32,134 nt of DNA, taken from assembly GCF_900198655.1 (NCBI RefSeq), contig NZ_FZPO01000017.1, positions 1-32,134 of the forward strand. Direction: 5' to 3'. Made by a program: the position numbers and the translations under genes. Below the pieces are notes generated by a model that saw nothing but the letters and a program-made list of their open reading frames with translations, did not search any database and was not told the origin of the DNA. Origin of the DNA: Helicobacter equorum. GTDB taxonomy: Bacteria > Campylobacterota > Campylobacteria > Campylobacterales > Helicobacteraceae. Shown in pieces: positions 1 to 7,199 of the stretch; positions within the stretch are counted from its first letter, which is position 1, and the number at the start of each line of letters is the position of its first letter.

Positions 1-1384
1 GTGTAGAGAAGTCAAGTTTGGTATAGGCATTAAACACCCTAGCAATTTCATTAGTATCACTTCCAATTTTTGATTGCAAAATAGCAAGCATATGATTTAA
101 TACTTCTTTAAGTTCCACAAGCTGGGGATTTGATGGAACTTTGTCTATACGAGCCGTAAGATCACCATCTTCTACTGCTTTGGCGGTTTCTGTAGCTTCA
201 AGTATCGCTTCTTTATCTTGTTGCAATGAGTGTTTTGTGCGCTCTATATTTTGATTGATCGCTTCAGCCATAAATCCAAGCTCATCGTTGGCAAATTTAT
301 GTCGCAAAACAGGAGGTGTAGAAACTTCATGATTGATGAACTTAAAGAAATCATGAAGAAACTTTTGAATCACGCTAACTGGTCCGATGAATTTTTTGAT
401 AATAAAATATAATACGATAAGTCCAAGTGCTCCCAAAATCAATGCTATCCATACCGAAGTAATAAAACTTTTATTAACAGCATCTGTAAAATCACTCTGC
501 GTTGCTGCAACTACGATTGTCCAACCAAAAGGAAATTGCTTATAATAAGCAAGTCGTCTTTGATCAAGATTATTCACAAACTCTGCATAACCCTCCGGTG
601 CCTTTTTAGTTAGATCAAAAACAGTTTTCTCTACAGGCGTCAAAGGTTTATCATGATTGATGGCATTTGGATTTTTATGGGAAAAAATTCGCCCTGTATC
701 ATCTGTGATGAAAATAGCCATACTAGGAAGTTCTGGACGCTCAAAATTCAAAAATCTCTTTTGAAAATCATCCACAAATATATCTAAACAAATTGCACCT
801 AAAAAATTACCATTTTTATCTACAAGTGGGGCAGTAGCAGTAGCCAACATTTTGCCCTTATCTTTACCACTTTGGCTTACATATGTTGGAGTTACGATAC
901 CTTGAAGCTGTTTTGTTTCAAGATATTTTTTCTTGGTTTGGACATAATATGGACGCTCTAAATAATTAAAACCTGGCTCCGCTACCTCGTAATCACGTTT
1001 AAATGCTGCATTTAGTTCTTCATTATGCTCCACTAGTGCTTTTCCATTTTTCTCAAATATCACATAAACGGCGGAATATTTGATAAGTTCGGCAGTTTCT
1101 GCTAACACTGTTCGTTGTTTTACAATTCTCTCAGATTGATCAGAAATACTCTCCAATGCTAAAATTTGCTTCCGTAAAAAATCTAAATGTTGTTGCGCCT
1201 CGATATTCATCGTAATATTTATCGTTGTATACGATGCACTTAAAGCTCCCTGTTGAATACTCTGAAAAAGTTCTATGGTATTTTCGGAAGTCTTTTTGTA
1301 ATTATAGATAGTGACCGTTGCAATCACGACAACAAAAATTGATAACATACATACAAGTAATTTATTACCTAAAGAAAATTTCAT
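1..1384 (-). CDS. Methyl-accepting chemotaxis protein, dCache sensor type (C-terminus outside the window)
   Basis: This is the N-terminal 461 codons of a chemoreceptor; the frame is still open at the window edge. Residues 7-27 form a first membrane segment. Residues about 35-300 form a periplasmic sensor of the double Cache type, with segments such as GFNYLERPYY and TATAPLVDKNG and a membrane-distal helix before them. Residues 307-329 form the second membrane segment. HAMP-like sequence follows, with an AVEDGDLTARI second-HAMP motif near 403-413 that is common in Campylobacterota receptors. The methylation and kinase-control domain lies beyond base 1. Such proteins pass ligand binding to CheA and so bias flagellar rotation. 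The ATG at 1382-1384 is chosen because the membrane segment follows at once; no strong Shine-Dalgarno is visible. The ligand cannot be predicted. Family confident; exact type inferred. Confidence 0.93.
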   Translation of the reverse strand, partial: MKFSLGNKLLVCMLSIFVVVIATVTIYNYKKTSENTIELFQSIQQGALSASYTTINITMNIEAQQHLDFLRKQILALESISDQSERIVKQRTVLAETAELIKYSAVYVIFEKNGKALVEHNEELNAAFKRDYEVAEPGFNYLERPYYVQTKKKYLETKQLQGIVTPTYVSQSGKDKGKMLATATAPLVDKNGNFLGAICLDIFVDDFQKRFLNFERPELPSMAIFITDDTGRIFSHKNPNAINHDKPLTPVEKTVFDLTKKAPEGYAEFVNNLDQRRLAYYKQFPFGWTIVVAATQSDFTDAVNKSFITSVWIALILGALGLIVLYFIIKKFIGPVSVIQKFLHDFFKFINHEVSTPPVLRHKFANDELGFMAEAINQNIERTKHSLQQDKEAILEATETAKAVEDGDLTARIDKVPSNPQLVELKEVLNHMLAILQSKIGSDTNEIARVFNAYTKLDFST

Positions 1385-1420
1385 ACTCTAAATACCCCCA
1401 TGTGGTTTTATGATCCTGCG

Positions 1421-1426
1421 AATATA
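1421..1426 (-). promoter_or_regulatory. Candidate -10 box for the chemoreceptor gene
   Basis: TATATT on the minus strand lies 37 nt upstream of the start codon, in the only gap before the gene. No clear -35 is visible, as is usual in this phylum. A CGATAA at 1484-1489 with TAAA at 1505-1508 resembles a flagellar sigma28 element, but its 15-nt spacing is shorter than the usual consensus, so it is not called. Confidence 0.35.
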
Positions 1427-1505
1427 ACAAAAAGATTCTTAAAAAATACAAAGATATCAAGGCATTTTTAAGCAAAAATCCCTTTATCGTAGCAATACGT
1501 CCTCT

Positions 1506-2450
1506 TTATGCTCTTAATTCTTGTTTAAAATACTTAATGGTTTTTTCAAGTCCTTCCTTAAGCTGTATGCTTGGCTCCCACTTTAATTCGCTTTGTGCAA
1601 GGCTAATATCGGGTTTTCTTTGTTTGGGATCATCTTGTGGCAATGGATGAAAACTAATTTTAGAATGAGATTTAGCAAGTTCTATAATATTTTTGGCAAG
1701 CTCTAGGATTGTAAATTCATTGGGATTTCCGATATTTACTGGTCCAAAAAATCCATCTCTACTTTCCATAAGTTTCATCATGCCACTAACGAGATCATCA
1801 ACATAACAAAAACTGCGTGTTTGGCTACCATCACCATAAATACTTATATCCTCACCTTTTAGTGCCTGAATGATAAAATTACTCACCACACGCCCATCAT
1901 TTGGGTGCATTCTAGGACCATAGGTATTAAAAATCCTCATAACCTTTATATTGACATTATGTTGTCTTTGGTAATCAAAAAACAATGTTTCTGCACACCT
2001 CTTGCCTTCATCATAGCATGCTCGTATGCCGATAGGATTGACTGCGCCACGATAACTTTCTATCTGTGGGTGGATTTCAGGATCGCCATACACTTCACTT
2101 GTGGATGCTTGTAAAATTTTTGCTCGTGTGCGCTTGGCAAGCCCTAGCATATTGATAGCACCCATCACAGAGGTTTTGGTTGTTTGCACGGGATCAAATT
2201 GATAATGCACTGGACTTGCTGGACAAGCGAGATTATAAATCTCATCAACCTCAACATACAGAGGGAAGGTCACATCATGTCGCATAAACTCAAAACGCGG
2301 ATTGCTCAACAGATGCAAGATGTTACGTTTTGTGCCAGTAAAAAGATTATCCACACAAAGCACTTCATGTCCCTGCTCCAATAATCGCTCACATAAATGT
2401 GAGCCCAAAAACCCTGCCCCACCAGTTATTAGAATCTTTTTATATTGCAT
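1506..2450 (-). CDS. UDP-glucuronate decarboxylase-like NAD-dependent epimerase/dehydratase
   Basis: This is a 314-residue extended short-chain dehydrogenase. A Rossmann GGAGFLGSH lies at 10-18, TSEVYGDP at 117-124, and the catalytic Tyr146-x3-Lys150 in [14 protein letters not shown]. That last block and [22 protein letters not shown] are hallmarks of the UDP-xylose synthase (UXS) subgroup, which oxidises and decarboxylates UDP-glucuronate to UDP-xylose (or a 4-keto-pentose) in the cytoplasm. Length fits the family. A TATAAT box and an AAGGAG Shine-Dalgarno precede the ATG, so it seems separately transcribed from the next glycan gene upstream, 182 bp away. It lies at one end of a run of sugar-nucleotide genes, suggesting a pentose in surface glycan. 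A dTDP-glucose dehydratase-like activity is the alternative, but the motifs favour UXS. Confidence 0.85.
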   Translation of the reverse strand: MQYKKILITGGAGFLGSHLCERLLEQGHEVLCVDNLFTGTKRNILHLLSNPRFEFMRHDVTFPLYVEVDEIYNLACPASPVHYQFDPVQTTKTSVMGAINMLGLAKRTRAKILQASTSEVYGDPEIHPQIESYRGAVNPIGIRACYDEGKRCAETLFFDYQRQHNVNIKVMRIFNTYGPRMHPNDGRVVSNFIIQALKGEDISIYGDGSQTRSFCYVDDLVSGMMKLMESRDGFFGPVNIGNPNEFTILELAKNIIELAKSHSKISFHPLPQDDPKQRKPDISLAQSELKWEPSIQLKEGLEKTIKYFKQELRA

Positions 2451-2484
2451 CCAATCTCCTTATATATCAAGATTTGTAAAAAGC

Positions 2485-2490
2485 ATTATA
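2485..2490 (-). promoter_or_regulatory. Candidate -10 box (TATAAT) for the UXS-like gene
   Basis: TATAAT on the minus strand, about 35 nt before the ATG at 2450, in the 182-bp gap downstream of the membrane-protein gene. An AAGGAG follows at a suitable distance before the ATG. Confidence 0.55.
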
Positions 2491-2632
2491 ACGCAAATTA
2501 AAGGATGATAAAATCAATACACAAAGAAATGCGCATAAAAGACAATCTTTTTCACAAAAGATATTAAAAACTACAAACTATCATTTATAGCCAAAAAATC
2601 TCAAATCCATAGAATCATCAATTACAAGATCC

Positions 2633-3940
2633 CTATGCTATTTTCTTGCGATAGAAATAATGCAATGGCACATACCAAATACTAGCCCAAAAACCAAGAT
2701 ACCATAATATAAAGCAAAAATGCCTATGAATAAAACTATGAGATTTACCAAATATAAACCAACTTAATGCAGGTAATGCAAAACAGACAATTAGGGCAAT
2801 ATAGAAACTCCTATAAACCTTATTGGTTTCGACAAAACAGACAAAAACGCTAATCCAAAAAAGAATAAGAAACAACTTTGTACCTGTTGTGATATAAATT
2901 GTGATGACATCCAATGCACTTGCATTAAGTGAATTTGCATAAACAGGATCAAACTCCTTTGAGTCACCACCAATCATCCTACGCAAAAAATCATGTTGAT
3001 AAATATCCATAAAACCAATGTATAAATCCCCATTACCACGAATATAGGTATGTATTATAAATACAACCATAAACCCAACACAAGCAAGAATCAAAAATCC
3101 TAAGCCATATTCAAAGGCTCTGCCTTGAGCAATGCTCACAAAAGGTGGCGTAGATTCTGTGCGAGACAAAAGTCCATATATAAAGCTTATAATAAATGGA
3201 CTAAGTGAAAAAAGTATAATACTTGTAATAAACTCATAACTCATACTAGCACGAAGAGCTATGGCAAGCATATAAGCCAAACACAATAAAGAAAACATCA
3301 TTTTAGAAAGTTTATTGTGTGCTATTGCTATGTATAAACTAAATGCAATAATTGCAGGAAACAACCAAAAAGCAAGGCTAAAATACAGACTTCCACCAAG
3401 TTTTAGAGTCCATCCACTTACAAATGAAATGAAAAATATAATCCCAAAAGCTTTACAAAAAATTTTACCAAGCAAAAAGGCACAGACAAATACACATAAG
3501 GCACTAAGAAAGGTATTAAACATATAAAGTGGATTAATGCTTTCAAAACTAAATGCCTGATACAACCATGCATAGAAAAAACCCTGTATACCTATAGTTG
3601 AACGATAATGTCCAAAAGAATCTGGTTTGATACCTTCATATAAGATTCTTAATGTCCCATTACCATAAGTATCCTCTATATCTTTGGCAAAGACAAAACT
3701 TAGCCCATAACCCTCTAAGTCATAACCATATTGTTGCGCCAAAATTGTCGCTGGAATATGACTATCTACATCAGGGTAAGAGTTTGCCTTTGTATAGAAA
3801 AGCACACTTGTAATGCATACAATAACTACTGCTCCAAATAGAGCATACATTCTATTCTCTATGATAAAAGCCGTGTATCTCATCAATTTTGCGAGCAAAA
3901 GCACAACATTATTGTTTCTTGCGATAGACTCTTTACTCAC
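2633..3940 (-). CDS. Polytopic membrane protein, possible GT-C type glycosyltransferase
   Basis: I do not recognise this 435-residue protein as a named gene. It has roughly ten hydrophobic segments. After the first lies a periplasmic loop with an acidic motif (SYPDVDSH), and large loops contain aromatic residues. That arrangement resembles GT-C lipid-linked sugar transferases, but this is inference from layout. The start is taken as GTG at 3938-3940, because an AAGGAG at 3947-3952 sits six bases upstream and the ATG at 3964 has no Shine-Dalgarno. With this start the gene overlaps the stop of the flavoprotein gene by eight bases, indicating translational coupling. It is the last gene of the galE-gtrA-flavoprotein run, so a role in glycan assembly is likely. 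A flippase or polymerase is also possible. Confidence 0.75.
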   Translation of the reverse strand: MSKESIARNNNVVLLLAKLMRYTAFIIENRMYALFGAVVIVCITSVLFYTKANSYPDVDSHIPATILAQQYGYDLEGYGLSFVFAKDIEDTYGNGTLRILYEGIKPDSFGHYRSTIGIQGFFYAWLYQAFSFESINPLYMFNTFLSALCVFVCAFLLGKIFCKAFGIIFFISFVSGWTLKLGGSLYFSLAFWLFPAIIAFSLYIAIAHNKLSKMMFSLLCLAYMLAIALRASMSYEFITSIILFSLSPFIISFIYGLLSRTESTPPFVSIAQGRAFEYGLGFLILACVGFMVVFIIHTYIRGNGDLYIGFMDIYQHDFLRRMIGGDSKEFDPVYANSLNASALDVITIYITTGTKLFLILFWISVFVCFVETNKVYRSFYIALIVCFALPALSWFIFGKSHSFIHRHFCFILWYLGFWASIWYVPLHYFYRKKIA

Positions 3941-5399
3941 TTTTCTCTCCTTCTTGATAATCATAGTCTGTGTTGATATACCATAAGTCGCATTCTTTAC
4001 CTAGAATCTTATCTGCACACATCAACCCCATTAAAATACTATGATCTTGGTTATTGTATTTAAAACTGCCATTCCGACCTATAAAATACAAATCTTCAAA
4101 GCTATCAAGTGCATCATAGATTTTATGTAAATCTTCTTTGTAGCCTCTTTCATATATAGGATAGCTTTTATGAATTTTTAATACAGCTACATTTTTTATC
4201 AACCTAGAATCTGCCACAAGTTTAGATTCCAATAAGTCCTTCTTTGCCATACTGCTTAGGGCACTTTCATCTAGATTCCACAAAGGCTCATCATCATTAG
4301 CCCAATACTCAAGACATAAAATCACAGAATCTTTTCCACACCGCAAATCTTTTGTCCAATTAGCAAAATTTGTGATCCTGCCTGTTTGCGTATCTTTGCT
4401 ATGCACATAAATCCAATTATCTTTAAACAATGAAGTGCCTAATGATGTATCATTTATAGTCTTTGTGTGAGCTTGTGTTTGAGAATCTTGCAAGCCTTGT
4501 GCTACTTCCATATACACCAAAATCGTGTTTCTAAACTTTAGTTTTTTAGCCAAATCTTTTGTCTTAGAATCTAATTCATCTAAAGATAGCACCATATCTC
4601 TAAAAGGTGCGGTCGAAATAACAATATCTCCGCTAAAATCTCCCTTATTTGTGATGATTCCAATAGCTTTTTTATTATGTGTTTTGATACCCACAACTTC
4701 AACATCACAATGTATCGTTCCACCACGTTTGATAATCTCATCTTTCATATTGCTATACACTACGCCACAACCTTTTTTAGGATAGCTAAATTCATCGACT
4801 AAAGTTTTATGTTTCTTCCCACCATCACCAAAAAATGCAGATTTTATAGCCTCATAGAGATTTAGTCCTTTTATACGCTGTGCGGCAAAATCAGAATCTA
4901 GCTCACTACCCTTGATTCCCCAAAGTTTTTCTGTGTAACCCTTAAAGAATATGCTATAAAGTCGGTAACCAAAAGCATTTGCCACCCAAGATTCAAAACT
5001 ATCCCCTCTAAAAGGTAGGATTTTTGCCTTACAATAACTCAAAACGCACAGGGCAGATTCTATAAACCCAAGCTTAAGTAACGCATCAAATCCACGCAAA
5101 GGATAATAAAAAAACTTACGATTATAAAAGATTCTAGTAAGTCGTGAGACTTTCTCATATTCACCATTTGTATGTGAGTGCCAAAAATCATTAAGTCTTT
5201 TGTCCTTACTAAAAAACCTGTGTGGTCCAATATCCACGATTTGAGAAAACAACTCTATGCTCTTGCTCATACCACCAACTTGAGATTCTAGCTCAAAAAT
5301 TTCTACGCTATATCCTGACTCGCTTAATATTCTAGCGGCACTAAGCCCAGCAGGTCCTGCACCAATGATTAATACTTTTTTAGAAGATTCTTGTGTCAT
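3933..5399 (-). CDS. FAD-dependent oxidoreductase, UDP-galactopyranose mutase/protoporphyrinogen oxidase-like
   Basis: The 488-residue protein opens with a dinucleotide-binding fold (IIGAGPAGLSAA at 11-22, then an acidic end of beta-2 in VEIFELE and the second glycine pair VGGMSKS). It closes with GRNGSFKYNNQDHSILMG, a typical FAD-contacting end of the amine oxidase/UGM superfamily. DIGPHRFFS near 57-65 matches the substrate-side motif of UGM-like proteins that occur in polysaccharide clusters. The exact reaction is unknown; a mutase or redox step on a nucleotide- or lipid-linked sugar is inferred from neighbours GalE and GtrA. It starts 11 bp after the gtrA stop and its 3' end overlaps the next gene by 8 nt. 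It is longer than classical Glf (about 370 residues), so I do not call glf. Haem synthesis is unlikely in this context. Confidence 0.8.
   Translation of the reverse strand: MTQESSKKVLIIGAGPAGLSAARILSESGYSVEIFELESQVGGMSKSIELFSQIVDIGPHRFFSKDKRLNDFWHSHTNGEYEKVSRLTRIFYNRKFFYYPLRGFDALLKLGFIESALCVLSYCKAKILPFRGDSFESWVANAFGYRLYSIFFKGYTEKLWGIKGSELDSDFAAQRIKGLNLYEAIKSAFFGDGGKKHKTLVDEFSYPKKGCGVVYSNMKDEIIKRGGTIHCDVEVVGIKTHNKKAIGIITNKGDFSGDIVISTAPFRDMVLSLDELDSKTKDLAKKLKFRNTILVYMEVAQGLQDSQTQAHTKTINDTSLGTSLFKDNWIYVHSKDTQTGRITNFANWTKDLRCGKDSVILCLEYWANDDEPLWNLDESALSSMAKKDLLESKLVADSRLIKNVAVLKIHKSYPIYERGYKEDLHKIYDALDSFEDLYFIGRNGSFKYNNQDHSILMGLMCADKILGKECDLWYINTDYDYQEGEKSE
3947..3952 (-). promoter_or_regulatory. 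Shine-Dalgarno (AAGGAG) that sets a GTG start
   Basis: AAGGAG on the minus strand, six nt before the GTG at 3938-3940. It lies inside the last codons of the flavoprotein gene and favours the GTG over the ATG 24 nt further upstream. Confidence 0.7.
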
Positions 5400-5410
5400 T
5401 GCTATCCTTT

Positions 5411-5872
5411 TTATGAGATTGTTGTGTGTGAAAGTTTTGTAAAACTAAAATACTTGTGTCCTAAATAATTGCAGACAAAACTCATACCCACCCCACAAAC
5501 ATGTGCTACAAACTCCAAATGTTTTTGGTGTAATAAAAAATCTGTATATGATTCAAACAATGAACTTGCTTGTAGGTAAGTATGAAAAGTAGAAGTGAGA
5601 GTTTCTAAAAGAAGAAGTGTTGTAACACTTACAAACAAAGCCACAACCAATCCAAAGCTTGCTACGATACTAAAACGAACAAAGGCGAATTGCAAACTAA
5701 TATTGCGAGGAAATATATATTTAGCAGAGAGTGCAAAATTTACAAAATGCCCTAAAATATAAGCGATAACCACACTATATGAAAAGTTTATATAAAAACT
5801 TATGTAATGCCTTGATATAAGATTTACAAACAAAGCCAAGAGTGCGACACAAAAATACTTTAGTAACTGCAT
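5411..5872 (-). CDS. GtrA-family membrane protein
   Basis: This protein of about 153 residues has four membrane segments. FVNLISRHYISF, then GHFVNFALSAKYIFP, and NYLGHKYFSF near the C-terminus are the conserved core of the GtrA family. Members are thought to help move polyprenyl-phosphate-linked sugars across the inner membrane or to assist linked glycosyltransferases. The longer reading frame starting at 5926 would overlap galE by 41 bp. I choose the internal ATG at 5872 (MQLLKYF), which follows the galE stop by 13 bp and begins directly with the first membrane helix. It lies between galE and the flavoprotein, in the same orientation and with short gaps, so co-transcription is likely. The transported sugar is unknown. 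Confidence 0.85.
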   Translation of the reverse strand: MQLLKYFCVALLALFVNLISRHYISFYINFSYSVVIAYILGHFVNFALSAKYIFPRNISLQFAFVRFSIVASFGLVVALFVSVTTLLLLETLTSTFHTYLQASSLFESYTDFLLHQKHLEFVAHVCGVGMSFVCNYLGHKYFSFTKLSHTTIS

Positions 5873-5885
5873 CTTATTTCTTTTG

Positions 5886-7136
5886 TTAATATCTTGGGTT
5901 TGTATGCCAACGCAGAGCAGATGCAAGGATTGTTTCTAGCTTATAAAAATATGGATTCCAACCCAATATGTCTCTTGCTCTACTACTATCACCAATAAGT
6001 ATGGCAGGATCTCCTATGCGCCTAGATTCTATAACATATGGGATTTTTTTACCACATAAATCTTGTGTGCATTCTAACAATTCAAAGATAGAAAACCCTT
6101 CCCCATTTCCAAGATTAAATACTTCACCTATTTTGCCATCTCTCTTAGCATCTAAAAAATACTTTAGCGCTAGAATATGTGCGCTTGCCAAATCATCAAT
6201 ATGAATATAATCACGCACACAAGATCCATCTTTTGTGGGATAATCATCACCAAAAATACTCAAAGACTCTCTTTGACCAAGTGCGGTTTGCAACAACAAA
6301 GGGATCAAATGTGTTTCTGGATTATGAGATTCACCAATATCAAAAAGCATACTTGCACCAGCGGCATTAAAATAACGCAATACCACATAATTTAATCCAT
6401 AAGCATTATGAAAATCTCTCAACATGTTTTCTACCACGAGCTTTGAATAACCATAAGGATTAATTGGGTTTTGTATATGGGATTCTGTTATAGGCAAATG
6501 CAATGGGTTGCCGTATGTAGCACAAGTGGAACTAAAAATGATATTTTTTACATTAGCCCTACGCATAGATTCTAAAAGATTAAGAGAATTAGCAACATTA
6601 TTACGATAATACTTGCTAGGATCATTCACACTCTCCCCAACATATGCATAAGCAGCAAAATGCATAACTGCCTCTATATCGTATGTATCAAAAACAGAAT
6701 CTAATGTAGCCTTATCACTCAAATCAGCTTGTATAAAAGTAGTACGTAAGTGTGCATTTTGAAGTGAGCGAAGTAGCAATAAATCAGAGTTGGCTTGTGT
6801 TTGATATTGTGCTATATGTGGACTAAGGTTAGTGTCAGCAAAATGTTTGTCATTAGATTTTGATTCTTTAAAAGGATTATTTAAAGGGTATTTATGCCCC
6901 CCCCCCCCCGCACGCGGTAAATTCTGCCCTAATTGTGCAAGAAATTGTGTTAATGTAGCACCACTAGAAACATCTAATGATGTATATTGCAAAGATTCTT
7001 TATGTCCTAAGCTAAGATTATCTAATACAAGTGTCTCAAATCCTAGTGCATTAAGCAAGGCATTTGCATGAGAACCAATATACCCTGCCCCACCAGTTAT
7101 TAGAATCTTTTTTGTTGTCATAGATTGCTGTGTCAT
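5886..7136 (-). CDS. galE: UDP-glucose 4-epimerase with extra N-terminal-half segment and poly-G tract
   Basis: GalE interconverts UDP-glucose and UDP-galactose for LPS and other glycans. The 416-residue protein has GGAGYIGSH, FSSTCATYG, the catalytic NPYGYSKLV (Tyr-x3-Lys) and FGDDYPTKDGSCVRDYIHIDDLA, all diagnostic. Compared with E. coli GalE as I recall it (338 aa), the distance from DNL (39-41) to the ADLSD block (137-141) is about 98 residues instead of 26. The extra, low-conservation stretch includes four glycines encoded by a run of 13 G. The ATG at 7134-7136 is chosen because AAGGAA precedes it; the ATG at 7154 overlaps that site. A TATAAT at 7165-7170 gives the gene, and probably gtrA and the two genes after it, their own promoter. 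Slippage in the tract would switch the gene off. Confidence 0.92.
   Translation of the reverse strand: MTQQSMTTKKILITGGAGYIGSHANALLNALGFETLVLDNLSLGHKESLQYTSLDVSSGATLTQFLAQLGQNLPRAGGGGHKYPLNNPFKESKSNDKHFADTNLSPHIAQYQTQANSDLLLLRSLQNAHLRTTFIQADLSDKATLDSVFDTYDIEAVMHFAAYAYVGESVNDPSKYYRNNVANSLNLLESMRRANVKNIIFSSTCATYGNPLHLPITESHIQNPINPYGYSKLVVENMLRDFHNAYGLNYVVLRYFNAAGASMLFDIGESHNPETHLIPLLLQTALGQRESLSIFGDDYPTKDGSCVRDYIHIDDLASAHILALKYFLDAKRDGKIGEVFNLGNGEGFSIFELLECTQDLCGKKIPYVIESRRIGDPAILIGDSSRARDILGWNPYFYKLETILASALRWHTNPRY
6897..6909. repeat. Homopolymer C13 (G13 on the coding strand) in galE, likely phase-variable
   Basis: Thirteen consecutive C on the plus strand encode the last base of an Ala codon and four Gly codons of galE. 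I traced the shifted frames: one extra G gives GCA TAA directly after the tract, and one G fewer reaches TAA five codons past the glycines. Both outcomes remove the catalytic part. This is the typical layout of contingency loci in Helicobacter and Campylobacter surface-glycan genes. It is the only long G/C run in the window. Confidence 0.9.
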
Positions 7137-7164
7137 TACATTCCTTGCATACAAAACTTTAATA

Positions 7165-7170
7165 ATTATA
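7165..7170 (-). promoter_or_regulatory. Candidate -10 box (TATAAT) for galE operon
   Basis: TATAAT preceded by TAG on the minus strand, within the 63-bp gap after xseA and about 29 nt before the chosen galE start. It would separate the glycan genes from the upstream lysC-xseA run. Confidence 0.55.
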
Positions 7171-7199
7171 CTATGTCCTCTCTTAAAAGCTCCAATCTT

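Noticed and set aside
230-412. 60-codon plus-strand frame in the chemoreceptor region
   Set aside because: It lies wholly inside the minus-strand chemoreceptor frame, which shows clear Cache and membrane features; no ribosome site precedes it.
1484-1508. Flagellar sigma28 promoter for the chemoreceptor
   Set aside because: CGATAA and TAAA are present but 15 nt apart, shorter than the usual spacing, and the -35 overlaps the stop of the upstream gene.
3933-5399. Naming the flavoprotein glf or hemG
   Set aside because: It is about 120 residues longer than classical Glf and lies in a glycan cluster rather than with haem genes; motifs only support the wider superfamily.
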